In this document: positions 1-6,985 of the stretch, in pieces | How positions within the stretch are numbered: the first letter of the stretch is position 1 | Layout: each line of letters opens with the position of its first letter | The notes under the pieces: model-generated | The model's input: only the letters and a program-made list of their open reading frames with translations | Told to the model about the DNA's origin: nothing | The model's database searches: none | Position numbers and translations under genes: made by a program | Assembly: GCA_040752515.1 (NCBI GenBank) | Contig: JBFMGQ010000030.1 | Span: 1 to 39,606 of the forward strand | Length of the DNA: 39,606 nt | Origin: Tenuifilum sp040752515 | GTDB taxonomy: Bacteria; Bacteroidota; Bacteroidia; Bacteroidales; Tenuifilaceae | Direction of reading: 5' to 3'

Positions 1-29
1 ATTTTTTATATCTATTTAAAACCATATAT

Positions 30-63
30 AACTTGCAGGAGACTATCGGACAAGCTGCAAGTT
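30..63. terminator. Hairpin, possible terminator of an upstream gene
   Basis: A perfect 9-bp inverted repeat (AACTTGCAG at 30-38, CTGCAAGTT at 55-63) encloses a 16-nt loop. It is followed on the plus strand by only a short T-rich stretch (TTTTAG), so it is a weak intrinsic terminator at best. It lies upstream of the DeoR gene promoter and may close a gene to the left of the window. Confidence 0.35.
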
Positions 64-72
64 TTAGTTGGA

Positions 73-105
73 TTGTATCAGTATTTTAAAAAATTACTAA
101 GTTTG
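73..105 (+). promoter_or_regulatory. Bacteroidota-type promoter of the DeoR-family gene
   Basis: TAAGTTTG at 98-105 matches the Bacteroidota -7 consensus TAnnTTTG exactly. A TTG at 73-75 sits 22 nt upstream, in the range for the -33 element. Transcription would start near 112, giving a leader of about 10 nt before the ATG at 123. Confidence 0.5.
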
Positions 106-122
106 AGATAAAATAGAGCGTT

Positions 123-890
123 ATGACTTTAAGCATAGCTGAGCGGCATAGGATAATACTAGAAAAACTCAAACAAAGTGGTCATTTATCAGTGGTTGAG
201 CTAAGTGAACAGCTAGGAGTATCGGCGGTTACCATTCGAAAGGATTTGAAACTTCTCGAAAGCAGAAATCTGCTTTTCCGCTCGCATGGTAGTGCATCCA
301 TCAGTAATCCCTACATAGCCGATAGGCATGTAACGGAAAAGGAGCAGCTATATGTTGAGGAAAAGCAGCGCATATCGCGCTATGCGGCAAGTTTGATTAC
401 CGATGGGGAGAGTATTATTCTGGCATCGGGTAGTACCATTAATGAGTTATCGCGCCAGATTGGCGAAAGGCGAAACATTACTGCTATTTGCGCATCGCTG
501 GTTGCTGCCCGTGAGCTTGCCGTAAGGGGTGTGGCTGAGGTTCTACAGCTAGGAGGTTTGGTAAGGCAAACTGCAACGTCGGTTGTGGGGCCCTTTGCGG
601 AGAAAATGCTCGAGGGTTTCCGATGCAGCAAGCTCTTTATGGGTGTCGATGGCATTGACCCCGAATTTGGGCTTACCACTACCAACGCCCTTGAGGCGTC
701 ATTGAACAGGCAAATGATAGCCAGTGCCGAAAAGGTAATTGTATTGGCCGATAGCTCAAAGTTTGGCCGGAGGGGGTTTAGCCGTATATGTCAATTGGAC
801 CAGGTTGACCTGATTATTACCGATAAAGGGGCAAACGAGGTGTTTGTTAAACAGCTGGAAGAAAAGGGTGTTGAGGTAATCCGAGTTTGA
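123..890 (+). CDS. DeoR/GlpR-family transcriptional regulator
   Basis: This 255-residue protein is the usual length for DeoR-family repressors, which bind DNA through an N-terminal winged helix-turn-helix and sense a sugar phosphate through a C-terminal ribose-5-phosphate-isomerase-like domain. The HTH is visible at about residues 18-55 (ending VTIRKDLKLLESRNLLFRSHG-like, with the family pattern of a regular recognition helix and an R-HG turn). The sensor domain carries DGIDPEFGLTT and later VLADSSKFG, both typical of the family. No sugar operon is next to it in the window; the downstream neighbour psd converges on it with a 7-nt gap, so the regulated operon is probably to the left or elsewhere. 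The ligand cannot be predicted. Start ATG at 123 agrees with the promoter position. Confidence 0.9.
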   Translation: MTLSIAERHRIILEKLKQSGHLSVVELSEQLGVSAVTIRKDLKLLESRNLLFRSHGSASISNPYIADRHVTEKEQLYVEEKQRISRYAASLITDGESIILASGSTINELSRQIGERRNITAICASLVAARELAVRGVAEVLQLGGLVRQTATSVVGPFAEKMLEGFRCSKLFMGVDGIDPEFGLTTTNALEASLNRQMIASAEKVIVLADSSKFGRRGFSRICQLDQVDLIITDKGANEVFVKQLEEKGVEVIRV

Positions 891-897
891 TAGTAGC

Positions 898-1554
898 CTA
901 AACTGTGGCTATTACCGTAACGTTTCCGGTAACCTTTTGTCCGATGGCTACCTTAATGTCGGCATTAAGCGGAAGGAATACGTCTACACGGGAGCCGAAC
1001 TTGATGAAGCCAAGCTCCGAGCACTGATTAACCGTACTACCCACCTCGGCATAGCAAACAATCCGACGTGCAACAGCACCGGCAATCTGGCGTAGCAGAA
1101 CCTTCACGCCATCGGCACGCTCAACCACTACTGTGGTTCGCTCGTTATGCGACGATGATTTTGGATGCCAAGCCACGAGGTAATCGCCGGGGTGATACTT
1201 GAAGTACCTTACCACACCAGTTACCGGGAACCAGTTAATATGAACATTCCATACCGACATGAAAATGGAGACCTGAATACATCGGGTTTTAAGGTATTCG
1301 TTCTCTTCTACCTCCTCAATGGCCACCACTGTGCCATCGGCAGGGGAATATACTACATTCAGGTTGGTTTCGGTTTGCCTTGAGGGAACTCTAAAAAATC
1401 GGGTTAGAAAGGCCATTAGCAGCACCGATGCTGCAGTAGCAACTATGGCAATTACATTTGGCAATATCAACCATGCAACAGCACACAACACTACAAGAAT
1501 TGCCAGTGTAACAAAAAGAATTGAGTATCCCTCCTTGTGAACTTTCATAATCAT
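898..1554 (-). CDS. psd: Phosphatidylserine decarboxylase proenzyme, short (archaeal-type) form
   Basis: This 218-residue membrane enzyme makes phosphatidylethanolamine from phosphatidylserine, using a pyruvoyl group formed by self-cleavage. Two hydrophobic segments lie near the N terminus (about residues 10-30 and 32-50). They are followed by SPADGTVV, the IFMSVWNVHINWFPVTG block with its conserved His, and HPKSSSHNERT. The cleavage site is Gly187-Ser188 in KFGSRVDVF, so the alpha chain would be about 31 residues. The length fits the short form common in Bacteroidota rather than the 300-residue E. coli form. It follows cdsA by 8 nt and is the last gene of the rsfS-ftsH-cdsA-psd run. Pss, which supplies its substrate, is not in the window. 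An alternative start is Met3. Confidence 0.93.
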   Translation of the reverse strand: MIMKVHKEGYSILFVTLAILVVLCAVAWLILPNVIAIVATAASVLLMAFLTRFFRVPSRQTETNLNVVYSPADGTVVAIEEVEENEYLKTRCIQVSIFMSVWNVHINWFPVTGVVRYFKYHPGDYLVAWHPKSSSHNERTTVVVERADGVKVLLRQIAGAVARRIVCYAEVGSTVNQCSELGFIKFGSRVDVFLPLNADIKVAIGQKVTGNVTVIATV

Positions 1555-1562
1555 TAAACAAT

Positions 1563-2390
1563 TTAAATAATCATCATTACTTCAAGGTAAACATAAACCA
1601 TGGGGAGCACCATAATCAGTGCATCAAATCGGTCGAGCAGTCCACCGTGTCCTGGCAGAAACTTACCGGAATCCTTAACACCTATGCTGCGTTTGAACAT
1701 CGATTCCACTAAATCGCCTAAAACTGCCATGAATGTTGTAATTGCTCCAATGGCAAGCCAATGCTTAAGGCTTACCTCGTCAAAAATCATGGCAATGATC
1801 CATGCTACAAGCAGAGTGGTGGCAATGCCTCCAATAAACCCCTCCCAGCTCTTTTTGGGCGAAATACGGGGTATCATTTTATGCTTACCCATGCTTACAC
1901 CAACAATGTAGGCACCAGTATCGTTTGCCCAAACCAGAAAGAGTATGCCAAGCAAAATGTTGGGGTTGTAAACCATGCTATACGACGAACCATTGATGGT
2001 GATAAAGTTCATTAAGGAAAAAGGTAAAGCAATGTAAAAAATGCCCAGCATGGTAAAAGCAATGTTCTGCATGGGCTTTATCTGATGTCGGTATAGCTCC
2101 ACTACAAATATTGATACCAGTAGTGGAACAAAGCCATAAAGTGTTATTTGCTCTATTCGTCCGGAGCTGTAAAAGTACGACCAAATAAAGAAGGCCATGC
2201 CAATGAAAACGCCAAGTAACGATTGTGGGCGTAACTTTGCCTTTAGGCCTAAATGGTAAAACTCCAGCATTGTAGCTGTAGTGATACCCAAAAAGAGAAT
2301 AAAAAAGGTTATGTGGCCAATATAGATTGCCCCAACTAGTACGATTACAAAAAGTAATCCACTAATGGTACGTTTTAAAAACTCGCTCAA
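1563..2390 (-). CDS. cdsA: Phosphatidate cytidylyltransferase (CDP-diacylglycerol synthase)
   Basis: This 275-residue polytopic inner-membrane protein converts phosphatidic acid and CTP to CDP-diacylglycerol, the precursor of all phospholipids. The C-terminal family signature is complete: KRSIGVKDSGKFLPGHGG followed by LLDRFD. About seven to eight hydrophobic segments precede and surround it. The start is TTG, overlapping the TGA stop of the upstream DUF2007 gene (TTGA), so translation is probably coupled. No upstream ATG is possible without running into that gene, and the N-terminal FLKRTISGLLFV block is typical of the true CdsA N terminus. Together with psd downstream it forms a phospholipid module. 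Confidence 0.95.
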   Translation of the reverse strand: MSEFLKRTISGLLFVIVLVGAIYIGHITFFILFLGITTATMLEFYHLGLKAKLRPQSLLGVFIGMAFFIWSYFYSSGRIEQITLYGFVPLLVSIFVVELYRHQIKPMQNIAFTMLGIFYIALPFSLMNFITINGSSYSMVYNPNILLGILFLVWANDTGAYIVGVSMGKHKMIPRISPKKSWEGFIGGIATTLLVAWIIAMIFDEVSLKHWLAIGAITTFMAVLGDLVESMFKRSIGVKDSGKFLPGHGGLLDRFDALIMVLPMVYVYLEVMMII

Positions 2391-2596
2391 CCCTGTAAAT
2401 CTTTTAAAAGTTGTTTAGCTTGCTCTGCATTCTTGCGTTCGGCATATACAGCCACCTCACCAAAAAGATAGCTTGAATCTTTGCGGTTAACTACTATGGC
2501 AGCAACACCGTTATCCTCAAGGATTTGTTTGGCCATTTCGGCTTGCCAAGGTTGTGAGGTAGAATACACCTCTTGCCAATTCTCGTCCATAGACAT
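2387..2596 (-). CDS. Small DUF2007-like protein
   Basis: This 69-residue soluble protein resembles DUF2007 ('putative signal transducing protein'). It has the pattern W-x-x-V-x-x-T near the N terminus (NWQEVYSTSQPWQAEMAKQ), a central hydrophobic strand (GVAAIVVNRKDSSY) and a C-terminal helix ending QAKQLLKDLQG. The function of the family is unknown; it has a PII-like ferredoxin fold. Its ATG shares one base with the ftsH TAA stop, and its TGA stop overlaps the cdsA TTG start. It is therefore locked translationally between the membrane protease and the lipid synthase. A second in-frame ATG occurs two codons downstream. Confidence 0.8.
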   Translation of the reverse strand: MSMDENWQEVYSTSQPWQAEMAKQILEDNGVAAIVVNRKDSSYLFGEVAVYAERKNAEQAKQLLKDLQG

Positions 2597-4611
2597 TATG
2601 CTTGTTGTTCATTACTTTCAGAATCTGCCTTGTGAGCTTCCTCGTCGAGTTCTTTTACCAGCTCTTGCTCCCGGCTAAGAGTCTTACGTGGACCGAAAAT
2701 CTTTTCCAAATCCTCGCTAAAGATAACTTCGCGCTCAAGTAGTAACTCGGCTAATTTAACATGACCTTCGTGGTTCTCGGTTAGTATTTGTTTAGCCCTT
2801 TCGTAGGCTTTATCGATGATTTCCTTAACTTCCTCATCAATCTGCTCAGCTGTTTTTTCGCTGTAGGGTTTTGAGAAGGTGAACTCCGATTGGCCGGTTG
2901 AATCGTAGTAGCTGATATTCCGTAGGTTCTTACCCATGCCAAAGTAGGCAACCATGGCGTATGCCTGTTTGGTTACCCGTTCAAGGTCGCTCAGGGCGCC
3001 AGTGGAAATCTTATTGAAGTTAATTTCTTCAGCAGCCCTACCGCCAAGAGTTGAGCACATCTCATCAAAAAGTTGTTCAGTTGTGGTAATCTGCCGTTCT
3101 TCAGGTAAATACCAGGCTGCACCTAACGACCTGCCACGAGGAATAATTGATACCTTGAGCAACGGGTTAGCATGCTCAAGCAGCCAGCTAACAGTGGCAT
3201 GACCAGCCTCATGGTAAGCAATGGTACGTCGTTCCTCCTTGGAGATGATCTTGTTTTTCTTTTCCAGCCCGCCGATTATACGGTCAATTGCATCCAAAAA
3301 GTCCTGTTTTTCGACAAACTTCTTGTTTTTTCGGGCTGCAATAAGGGCGGCTTCATTGCAAACATTGGCAATATCGGCACCAGAAAATCCCGGGGTTTGC
3401 TTGGCCAGGAAACTTATATCGAGGTTTTCTTCCAGCTTTAGTGGGCGGAGGTGAACCTTAAAGATATCGAGACGCTCCTTGAGGTCGGGTAGCTCAACAT
3501 GAATTTGACGATCAAAACGACCCGCACGTAAAAGTGCACGGTCCAGAATATCGGCACGGTTGGTTGCTGCCAGGATTATAACACCTTGGTTGGAGGCAAA
3601 TCCATCCATTTCGGTAAGTAGCTGGTTAAGGGTATTCTCCCGTTCGTCGTTGCCAGAGAAACTTGGGTTTTTGCCACGAGCACGACCAATGGCATCAATC
3701 TCATCGATAAATACAATACAAGGTGCCTTTTCCTTGGCTTGACGGAATAGGTCGCGAACGCGCGATGCACCAACGCCCACAAACATCTCCACAAATTCCG
3801 ACCCCGACATGCTAAAAAATGGTACATTGGCTTCGCCGGCAACTGCTTTGGCAAGTAGGGTTTTTCCAGTTCCCGGAGGGCCTACCAGCAAGGCCCCTTT
3901 AGGGATCTTACCGCCAAGTTCAGTGTATTTTTTAGGGTTCTTGAGGAAATCAACAATCTCCATTACCTCAATTTTTGCTTCCTCAAGTCCTGCAACATCT
4001 TTGAAATCAACCTTTGGGCGGGTTTCCTTATCGAAAAGCTGTGCTTTCGATTTGCCTACCGAGAATATATTTCCGCCTCCGGCACCTCCACCACCCCTTG
4101 ATATCCTACGGAAAATATAAATCCATATGGCCGCCAGTATAATAAATGGAAGCACCCACGAGAGTATATCGGCCCAGTAATTTGGGCGGTCAACATACTC
4201 AGGATAGATTTTTTGACTCTCTTCAACATTGGTTTGGGCCTCGGCAAGCTGTCGCTCAAAGGTTTCAATTGAACCAATGGTAAAGTAAAAGTGAGGGCCA
4301 GCTTTTGGAACTGCACCAAATCCTTGCCCAAGGCGATCTTTGTATTTCTCTAATTTATCTTCCTTAATGTAAACTTCAACCTTACCGGCATTCCTAACTA
4401 CCAAAAGTTTATTTACTTCGTGGTTGGCAAGCATTTGGTTCTTAACCTCCTGCCATGAGGTTAATTGGGCTGATTTGCCGGAATAGAAGTACTGAAGCAG
4501 GAAAAACCCAAGAATTATAATGATGTAAACCCAGTAAACGTTGAATTTTGGAATTTTTGGATTTCCGTTTTCTTCGTTCATCATAGGGTTTTTGTTGTTA
4601 TTTTCGGCCAT
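2596..4611 (-). CDS. ftsH: ATP-dependent zinc metalloprotease FtsH
   Basis: This 671-residue hexameric membrane AAA+ protease degrades misassembled membrane proteins and regulatory substrates. It has a cytoplasmic N-terminal tail, TM1 at about 26-43, a periplasmic domain, TM2 at about 147-168 and a Gly-rich linker. The Walker A motif GPPGTGKT is at 244-251, Walker B is in CIVFIDEIDAIG, and the second-region-of-homology arginines are in RALLRAGRFDRQI. The zinc-binding HEAGH motif is at 467-471. The tail is acidic and Glu-rich, as usual. It lies between rsfS (28-nt gap) and the small DUF2007 gene (1-nt overlap). In E. coli FtsH controls LPS/phospholipid balance; linkage to cdsA and psd here fits an envelope-homeostasis operon, which is inference. 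Confidence 0.98.
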   Translation of the reverse strand: MAENNNKNPMMNEENGNPKIPKFNVYWVYIIIILGFFLLQYFYSGKSAQLTSWQEVKNQMLANHEVNKLLVVRNAGKVEVYIKEDKLEKYKDRLGQGFGAVPKAGPHFYFTIGSIETFERQLAEAQTNVEESQKIYPEYVDRPNYWADILSWVLPFIILAAIWIYIFRRISRGGGGAGGGNIFSVGKSKAQLFDKETRPKVDFKDVAGLEEAKIEVMEIVDFLKNPKKYTELGGKIPKGALLVGPPGTGKTLLAKAVAGEANVPFFSMSGSEFVEMFVGVGASRVRDLFRQAKEKAPCIVFIDEIDAIGRARGKNPSFSGNDERENTLNQLLTEMDGFASNQGVIILAATNRADILDRALLRAGRFDRQIHVELPDLKERLDIFKVHLRPLKLEENLDISFLAKQTPGFSGADIANVCNEAALIAARKNKKFVEKQDFLDAIDRIIGGLEKKNKIISKEERRTIAYHEAGHATVSWLLEHANPLLKVSIIPRGRSLGAAWYLPEERQITTTEQLFDEMCSTLGGRAAEEINFNKISTGALSDLERVTKQAYAMVAYFGMGKNLRNISYYDSTGQSEFTFSKPYSEKTAEQIDEEVKEIIDKAYERAKQILTENHEGHVKLAELLLEREVIFSEDLEKIFGPRKTLSREQELVKELDEEAHKADSESNEQQA

Positions 4612-4639
4612 ATAAACTATTTCTTGTTTTTATAATTGT

Positions 4640-5020
4640 TTAAACGTCAGCGTACTGAATGGATTTAGCATCGGCCCACAGGGCTTCAACTCGGTAGTAA
4701 TCGCGCCATTCGGTTTGGAATACATGCACCACTATGTCGATATAATCCAAAACAATCCAGATAGCATTTTGGTAACCGTCGGAACGGTAAACCTTTTCAC
4801 CTAACTTCTCTAACACTTTATCCTCGATATTGTTTGCTATGGCATCAACCTGAATAGTGGAATCGGCGTTACAGAAAACAAAGTACTTACATACCGCATT
4901 TGGCAAAGCCCCTATTTCGAGCGAAACGATGTTTTTACCCTTTTTATCTTGAATGGCATCTACTATGCACGACAGTAATTCCTCGGTGTTCGATGTTTTT
5001 TTTACCCTTTTTACTCCCAT
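4640..5020 (-). CDS. rsfS: Ribosome silencing factor RsfS
   Basis: This 126-residue protein of the RsfS/Iojap family binds ribosomal protein uL14 and blocks subunit joining during starvation. The conserved core is visible: DKKGKNIVSLEI, then KYFVFCNADSTIQVDAIA, then the IWIVLDYIDIVVHVF strand-helix with its Asp and His, and the family-typical WRDYYRVEALWADA ending. It is the first gene of the minus-strand run rsfS-ftsH-DUF2007-cdsA-psd. This order is common in Bacteroidota. A perfect -7 box lies 23 nt upstream of the ATG. Confidence 0.95.
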   Translation of the reverse strand: MGVKRVKKTSNTEELLSCIVDAIQDKKGKNIVSLEIGALPNAVCKYFVFCNADSTIQVDAIANNIEDKVLEKLGEKVYRSDGYQNAIWIVLDYIDIVVHVFQTEWRDYYRVEALWADAKSIQYADV

Positions 5021-5042
5021 TTACTAGTTTTTTTCTAAACTG

Positions 5043-5050
5043 CAAAATTA
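5043..5050 (-). promoter_or_regulatory. -7 element upstream of rsfS
   Basis: The minus strand reads TAATTTTG, an exact match to the Bacteroidota -7 consensus TAnnTTTG. The expected start is near 5036, about 16 nt before the rsfS ATG. No good TTG -33 element is seen at the usual distance, so the call rests on the -7 box and its position. Confidence 0.45.
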
Positions 5051-5140
5051 AGTAAAAAAAATGAACATCAGCCTGTTTAATTGTTTTAGGAGAATATGTT
5101 TATGTGATTTGTTGCAGCTAAATAAAGCTATACAAATTTT

Positions 5141-5181
5141 TGTAAAATAAAAACGTAAAGGGTGGAAATCCCTTTACGTTT
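5141..5181 (-). terminator. Intrinsic terminator of tRNA-Gly
   Basis: A perfect 12-bp stem (5151-5162 paired with 5170-5181, arms AAACGTAAAGGG and CCCTTTACGTTT) has a 7-nt loop. On the minus strand it is followed by TTATTTTAC. It begins one base after the mature 3' end of the tRNA, so the tRNA transcript would carry almost no trailer before the hairpin. Confidence 0.85.
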
Positions 5182-5182
5182 G

Positions 5183-5255
5183 AGCGGGAAACGGGGCTCG
5201 AACCCGCGACCCTCAGCTTGGGAAGCTGATGTTCTACCAGCTGAACTACTCCCGC
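5183..5255 (-). tRNA. tRNA-Gly (anticodon CCC)
   Basis: The minus strand folds into a standard cloverleaf. The 7-bp acceptor is GCGGGAG with TTCCCGC (last pair G-U). The D arm contains AGTTCAGCTGGTAGAACA. The anticodon stem TCAGC/GCTGA encloses loop TTCCCAA, giving anticodon CCC. The T arm is GCGGG-TTCGAGC-CCCGT. The discriminator base is U73, as expected for glycine tRNAs. CCA is not encoded (the genome continues CAA), so CCA must be added post-transcriptionally. It reads GGG codons. It is isolated between uspA and rsfS with its own -7 box and terminator. Confidence 0.96.
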
Positions 5256-5267
5256 CTTTTTGCTTTG

Positions 5268-5275
5268 CAAATTTA
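5268..5275 (-). promoter_or_regulatory. -7 element of the tRNA-Gly gene
   Basis: The minus strand reads TAAATTTG, matching TAnnTTTG, 12 nt upstream of the tRNA 5' end. The predicted start falls a few bases before the mature tRNA. A TTTG further upstream is about 26 nt away, slightly beyond the usual -33 spacing. Confidence 0.45.
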
Positions 5276-5308
5276 TAACATATTTGAGCAACTTGGTAAA
5301 TCAAAACA

Positions 5309-6199
5309 CTAAAAAATATTCAAGGGGTCGATAATTGACGACAATAAGTCCTTTGTTGTTTGTGCCGATGATGCATTATTCAAGCTGATTACAGGGACTT
5401 TTGCCTCATTGATAATATGGTGCGCAAATGCACCAATGTAGTTGTCGAAGCCTACATTTTCCTTGTGGGTCATAATGATTATGGAATCGCATTTGATTTC
5501 ATCGCCATACTCAAGGATTTCCTGGTAAGCCAAATCCTCTTCCTTACGGATCAACTTTTTGGTGTGGGGTATGTTATTTTCTGTGTAAATTGCCGAATAC
5601 TTTTCAATCCTTTCGTGTATTCTACTTTTCTCGGGGTCAATATCACCAAATAGTACCGAAACAAGGTGCAACTTCGATTCAAATTTAAGGGCAAGGGCAA
5701 CGGAATTGAATAGATTTAAGCGGCAATTTTTGGTGAGATCGAGGGGTACAAGCACGTTTTTAAAGATAGTGCTGGGAATACTTTTTACTGTGATAACGGG
5801 CTTGGTCGCTTTCATAATAACGTTTTCCAGGGTTGAGCCAATACGCTTTCCTTCCTGGGCAAATGGGTAGTTATCGACCATCAGTATAAAGCGAACACTT
5901 TCCTGCTCTGCATACTCTACGATTTTTTGATGGCGTTTCCCAAGAAGCACAACAAGCTGAGTATCTTCGGGCATATCGAATTGTCGCGATATTTTATTTA
6001 GTTTATTGAAGGCCTCATTAATGAGTCGTTCCCCCTTAACCTCATCGAGCCACCAGTCTTTTAGGTCGAGTACATGCAGTAGGTGGATCTGTGATTTGGT
6101 CATTGGGGCTAACTTTTTAGCAAACTCTATGGCTTTCTCATAGTAGTCGCCAAAGTCTACAGGTACAAGTAAAATATCGGGTGATTTTTCTTTATTCAT
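5309..6199 (-). CDS. Universal stress protein, tandem UspA domains
   Basis: A protein of about 296 residues with two UspA folds. The first begins DILLVPVDFGDYYEKAIEFAKKLA and carries the HLLHVLDL strand; the second begins FKNVLVPLDLTKN and carries the HLVSVL strand and DSIIIMTHKE. Neither domain shows the full G-2x-G-9x-G-S/T ATP motif clearly: the first has GKRIGSTLENVI and the second a degenerate GFDNYIGAFAHHII. Nucleotide binding is therefore uncertain. The ATG at 6199 is preferred to a TTG four codons upstream. It starts 8 nt after the sdhB stop, so it is probably cotranscribed with complex II. UspA proteins act in stress survival by unknown mechanisms. Confidence 0.85.
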   Translation of the reverse strand: MNKEKSPDILLVPVDFGDYYEKAIEFAKKLAPMTKSQIHLLHVLDLKDWWLDEVKGERLINEAFNKLNKISRQFDMPEDTQLVVLLGKRHQKIVEYAEQESVRFILMVDNYPFAQEGKRIGSTLENVIMKATKPVITVKSIPSTIFKNVLVPLDLTKNCRLNLFNSVALALKFESKLHLVSVLFGDIDPEKSRIHERIEKYSAIYTENNIPHTKKLIRKEEDLAYQEILEYGDEIKCDSIIIMTHKENVGFDNYIGAFAHHIINEAKVPVISLNNASSAQTTKDLLSSIIDPLNIF

Positions 6200-6207
6200 C
6201 AGTTTTA

Positions 6208-6951
6208 TCAATCCTTTAGTTTAGCGGTAATGTATTCGCGGTTTAGCTTGGCAATTGTGCTTATCGAAATTCCTTTAGGGCATTCGGCTTCACATGCGCG
6301 GGTATTAGTGCAGCTACCAAAGCCCAATTCGTCCATTTTAGCCACCATGCGCTTAACACGCTCCGGTGCTTCAATTCGCCCTTGAGGGAACTGTGCAAGG
6401 TGTGTAATTTTAGCTGCAACAAAGAGCATTGCAGAGGCGTTTTTGCAGGCTGCAACGCAAGCGCCACAGCCAATACACGATGCAGTGTCGAAGGCAACGT
6501 CGGCATTGTGCTTGGGCACAGGAATGGCGTTGGCATCCTGGGCTGCTCCGGCATTTACGCTAATATAGCCACCGGCTTGAATTATTTTGTCAAAGGCTGA
6601 GCGGTCAACAACTAGATCTTTTACTACTGGGAAAGCTGCAGCTCTCCAAGGTTCAACAGTTATGGTTTCACCATCCTTAAAGCGGCGCATACGCAACTCG
6701 CAGGTGGTGGTTCGGTGGTCGTTGCCATGCGGGCGACCGTTAATGTATATACCGCATGAGCCGCAAATTCCCTCGCGGCAATCGTGGTCGAATGCCACAG
6801 GGCTTTTACCCTCCTTAACCAGTCGTTGGTTTAACGAGTCAAGCATTTCAAGGAACGACATATCGGGGGCAACGTTGTCGAGCTCGTAAACCTCGAATTT
6901 CCCTTTACTACGGGAGTCTTTCTGTCGCCATATTTTGAGTTTCACCTTCAT
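6208..6951 (-). CDS. sdhB: Succinate dehydrogenase/fumarate reductase iron-sulfur subunit
   Basis: This 247-residue subunit carries electrons between the flavoprotein and the membrane cytochrome b of complex II. All cluster ligands are present: Cys58, 63, 66 and 84 for [2Fe-2S] (DCREGICGSCG then TTTCEL). Cys159, 162 and 165 plus Cys224 are for [4Fe-4S], and Cys169, 214 and 220 for [3Fe-4S] (CIGCGACVAAC; CTNTRACEAEC). The cluster assignment follows the E. coli SdhB pattern. Gene order is sdhC-sdhA-sdhB, with 34 nt between sdhA and sdhB. In an anaerobe the complex may run mainly as a fumarate reductase; the sequence alone does not settle direction. Confidence 0.97.
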   Translation of the reverse strand: MKVKLKIWRQKDSRSKGKFEVYELDNVAPDMSFLEMLDSLNQRLVKEGKSPVAFDHDCREGICGSCGIYINGRPHGNDHRTTTCELRMRRFKDGETITVEPWRAAAFPVVKDLVVDRSAFDKIIQAGGYISVNAGAAQDANAIPVPKHNADVAFDTASCIGCGACVAACKNASAMLFVAAKITHLAQFPQGRIEAPERVKRMVAKMDELGFGSCTNTRACEAECPKGISISTIAKLNREYITAKLKD

Positions 6952-6985
6952 TGCCTTATGTTTTTTGTGGGTTGATGAAAAGCTA

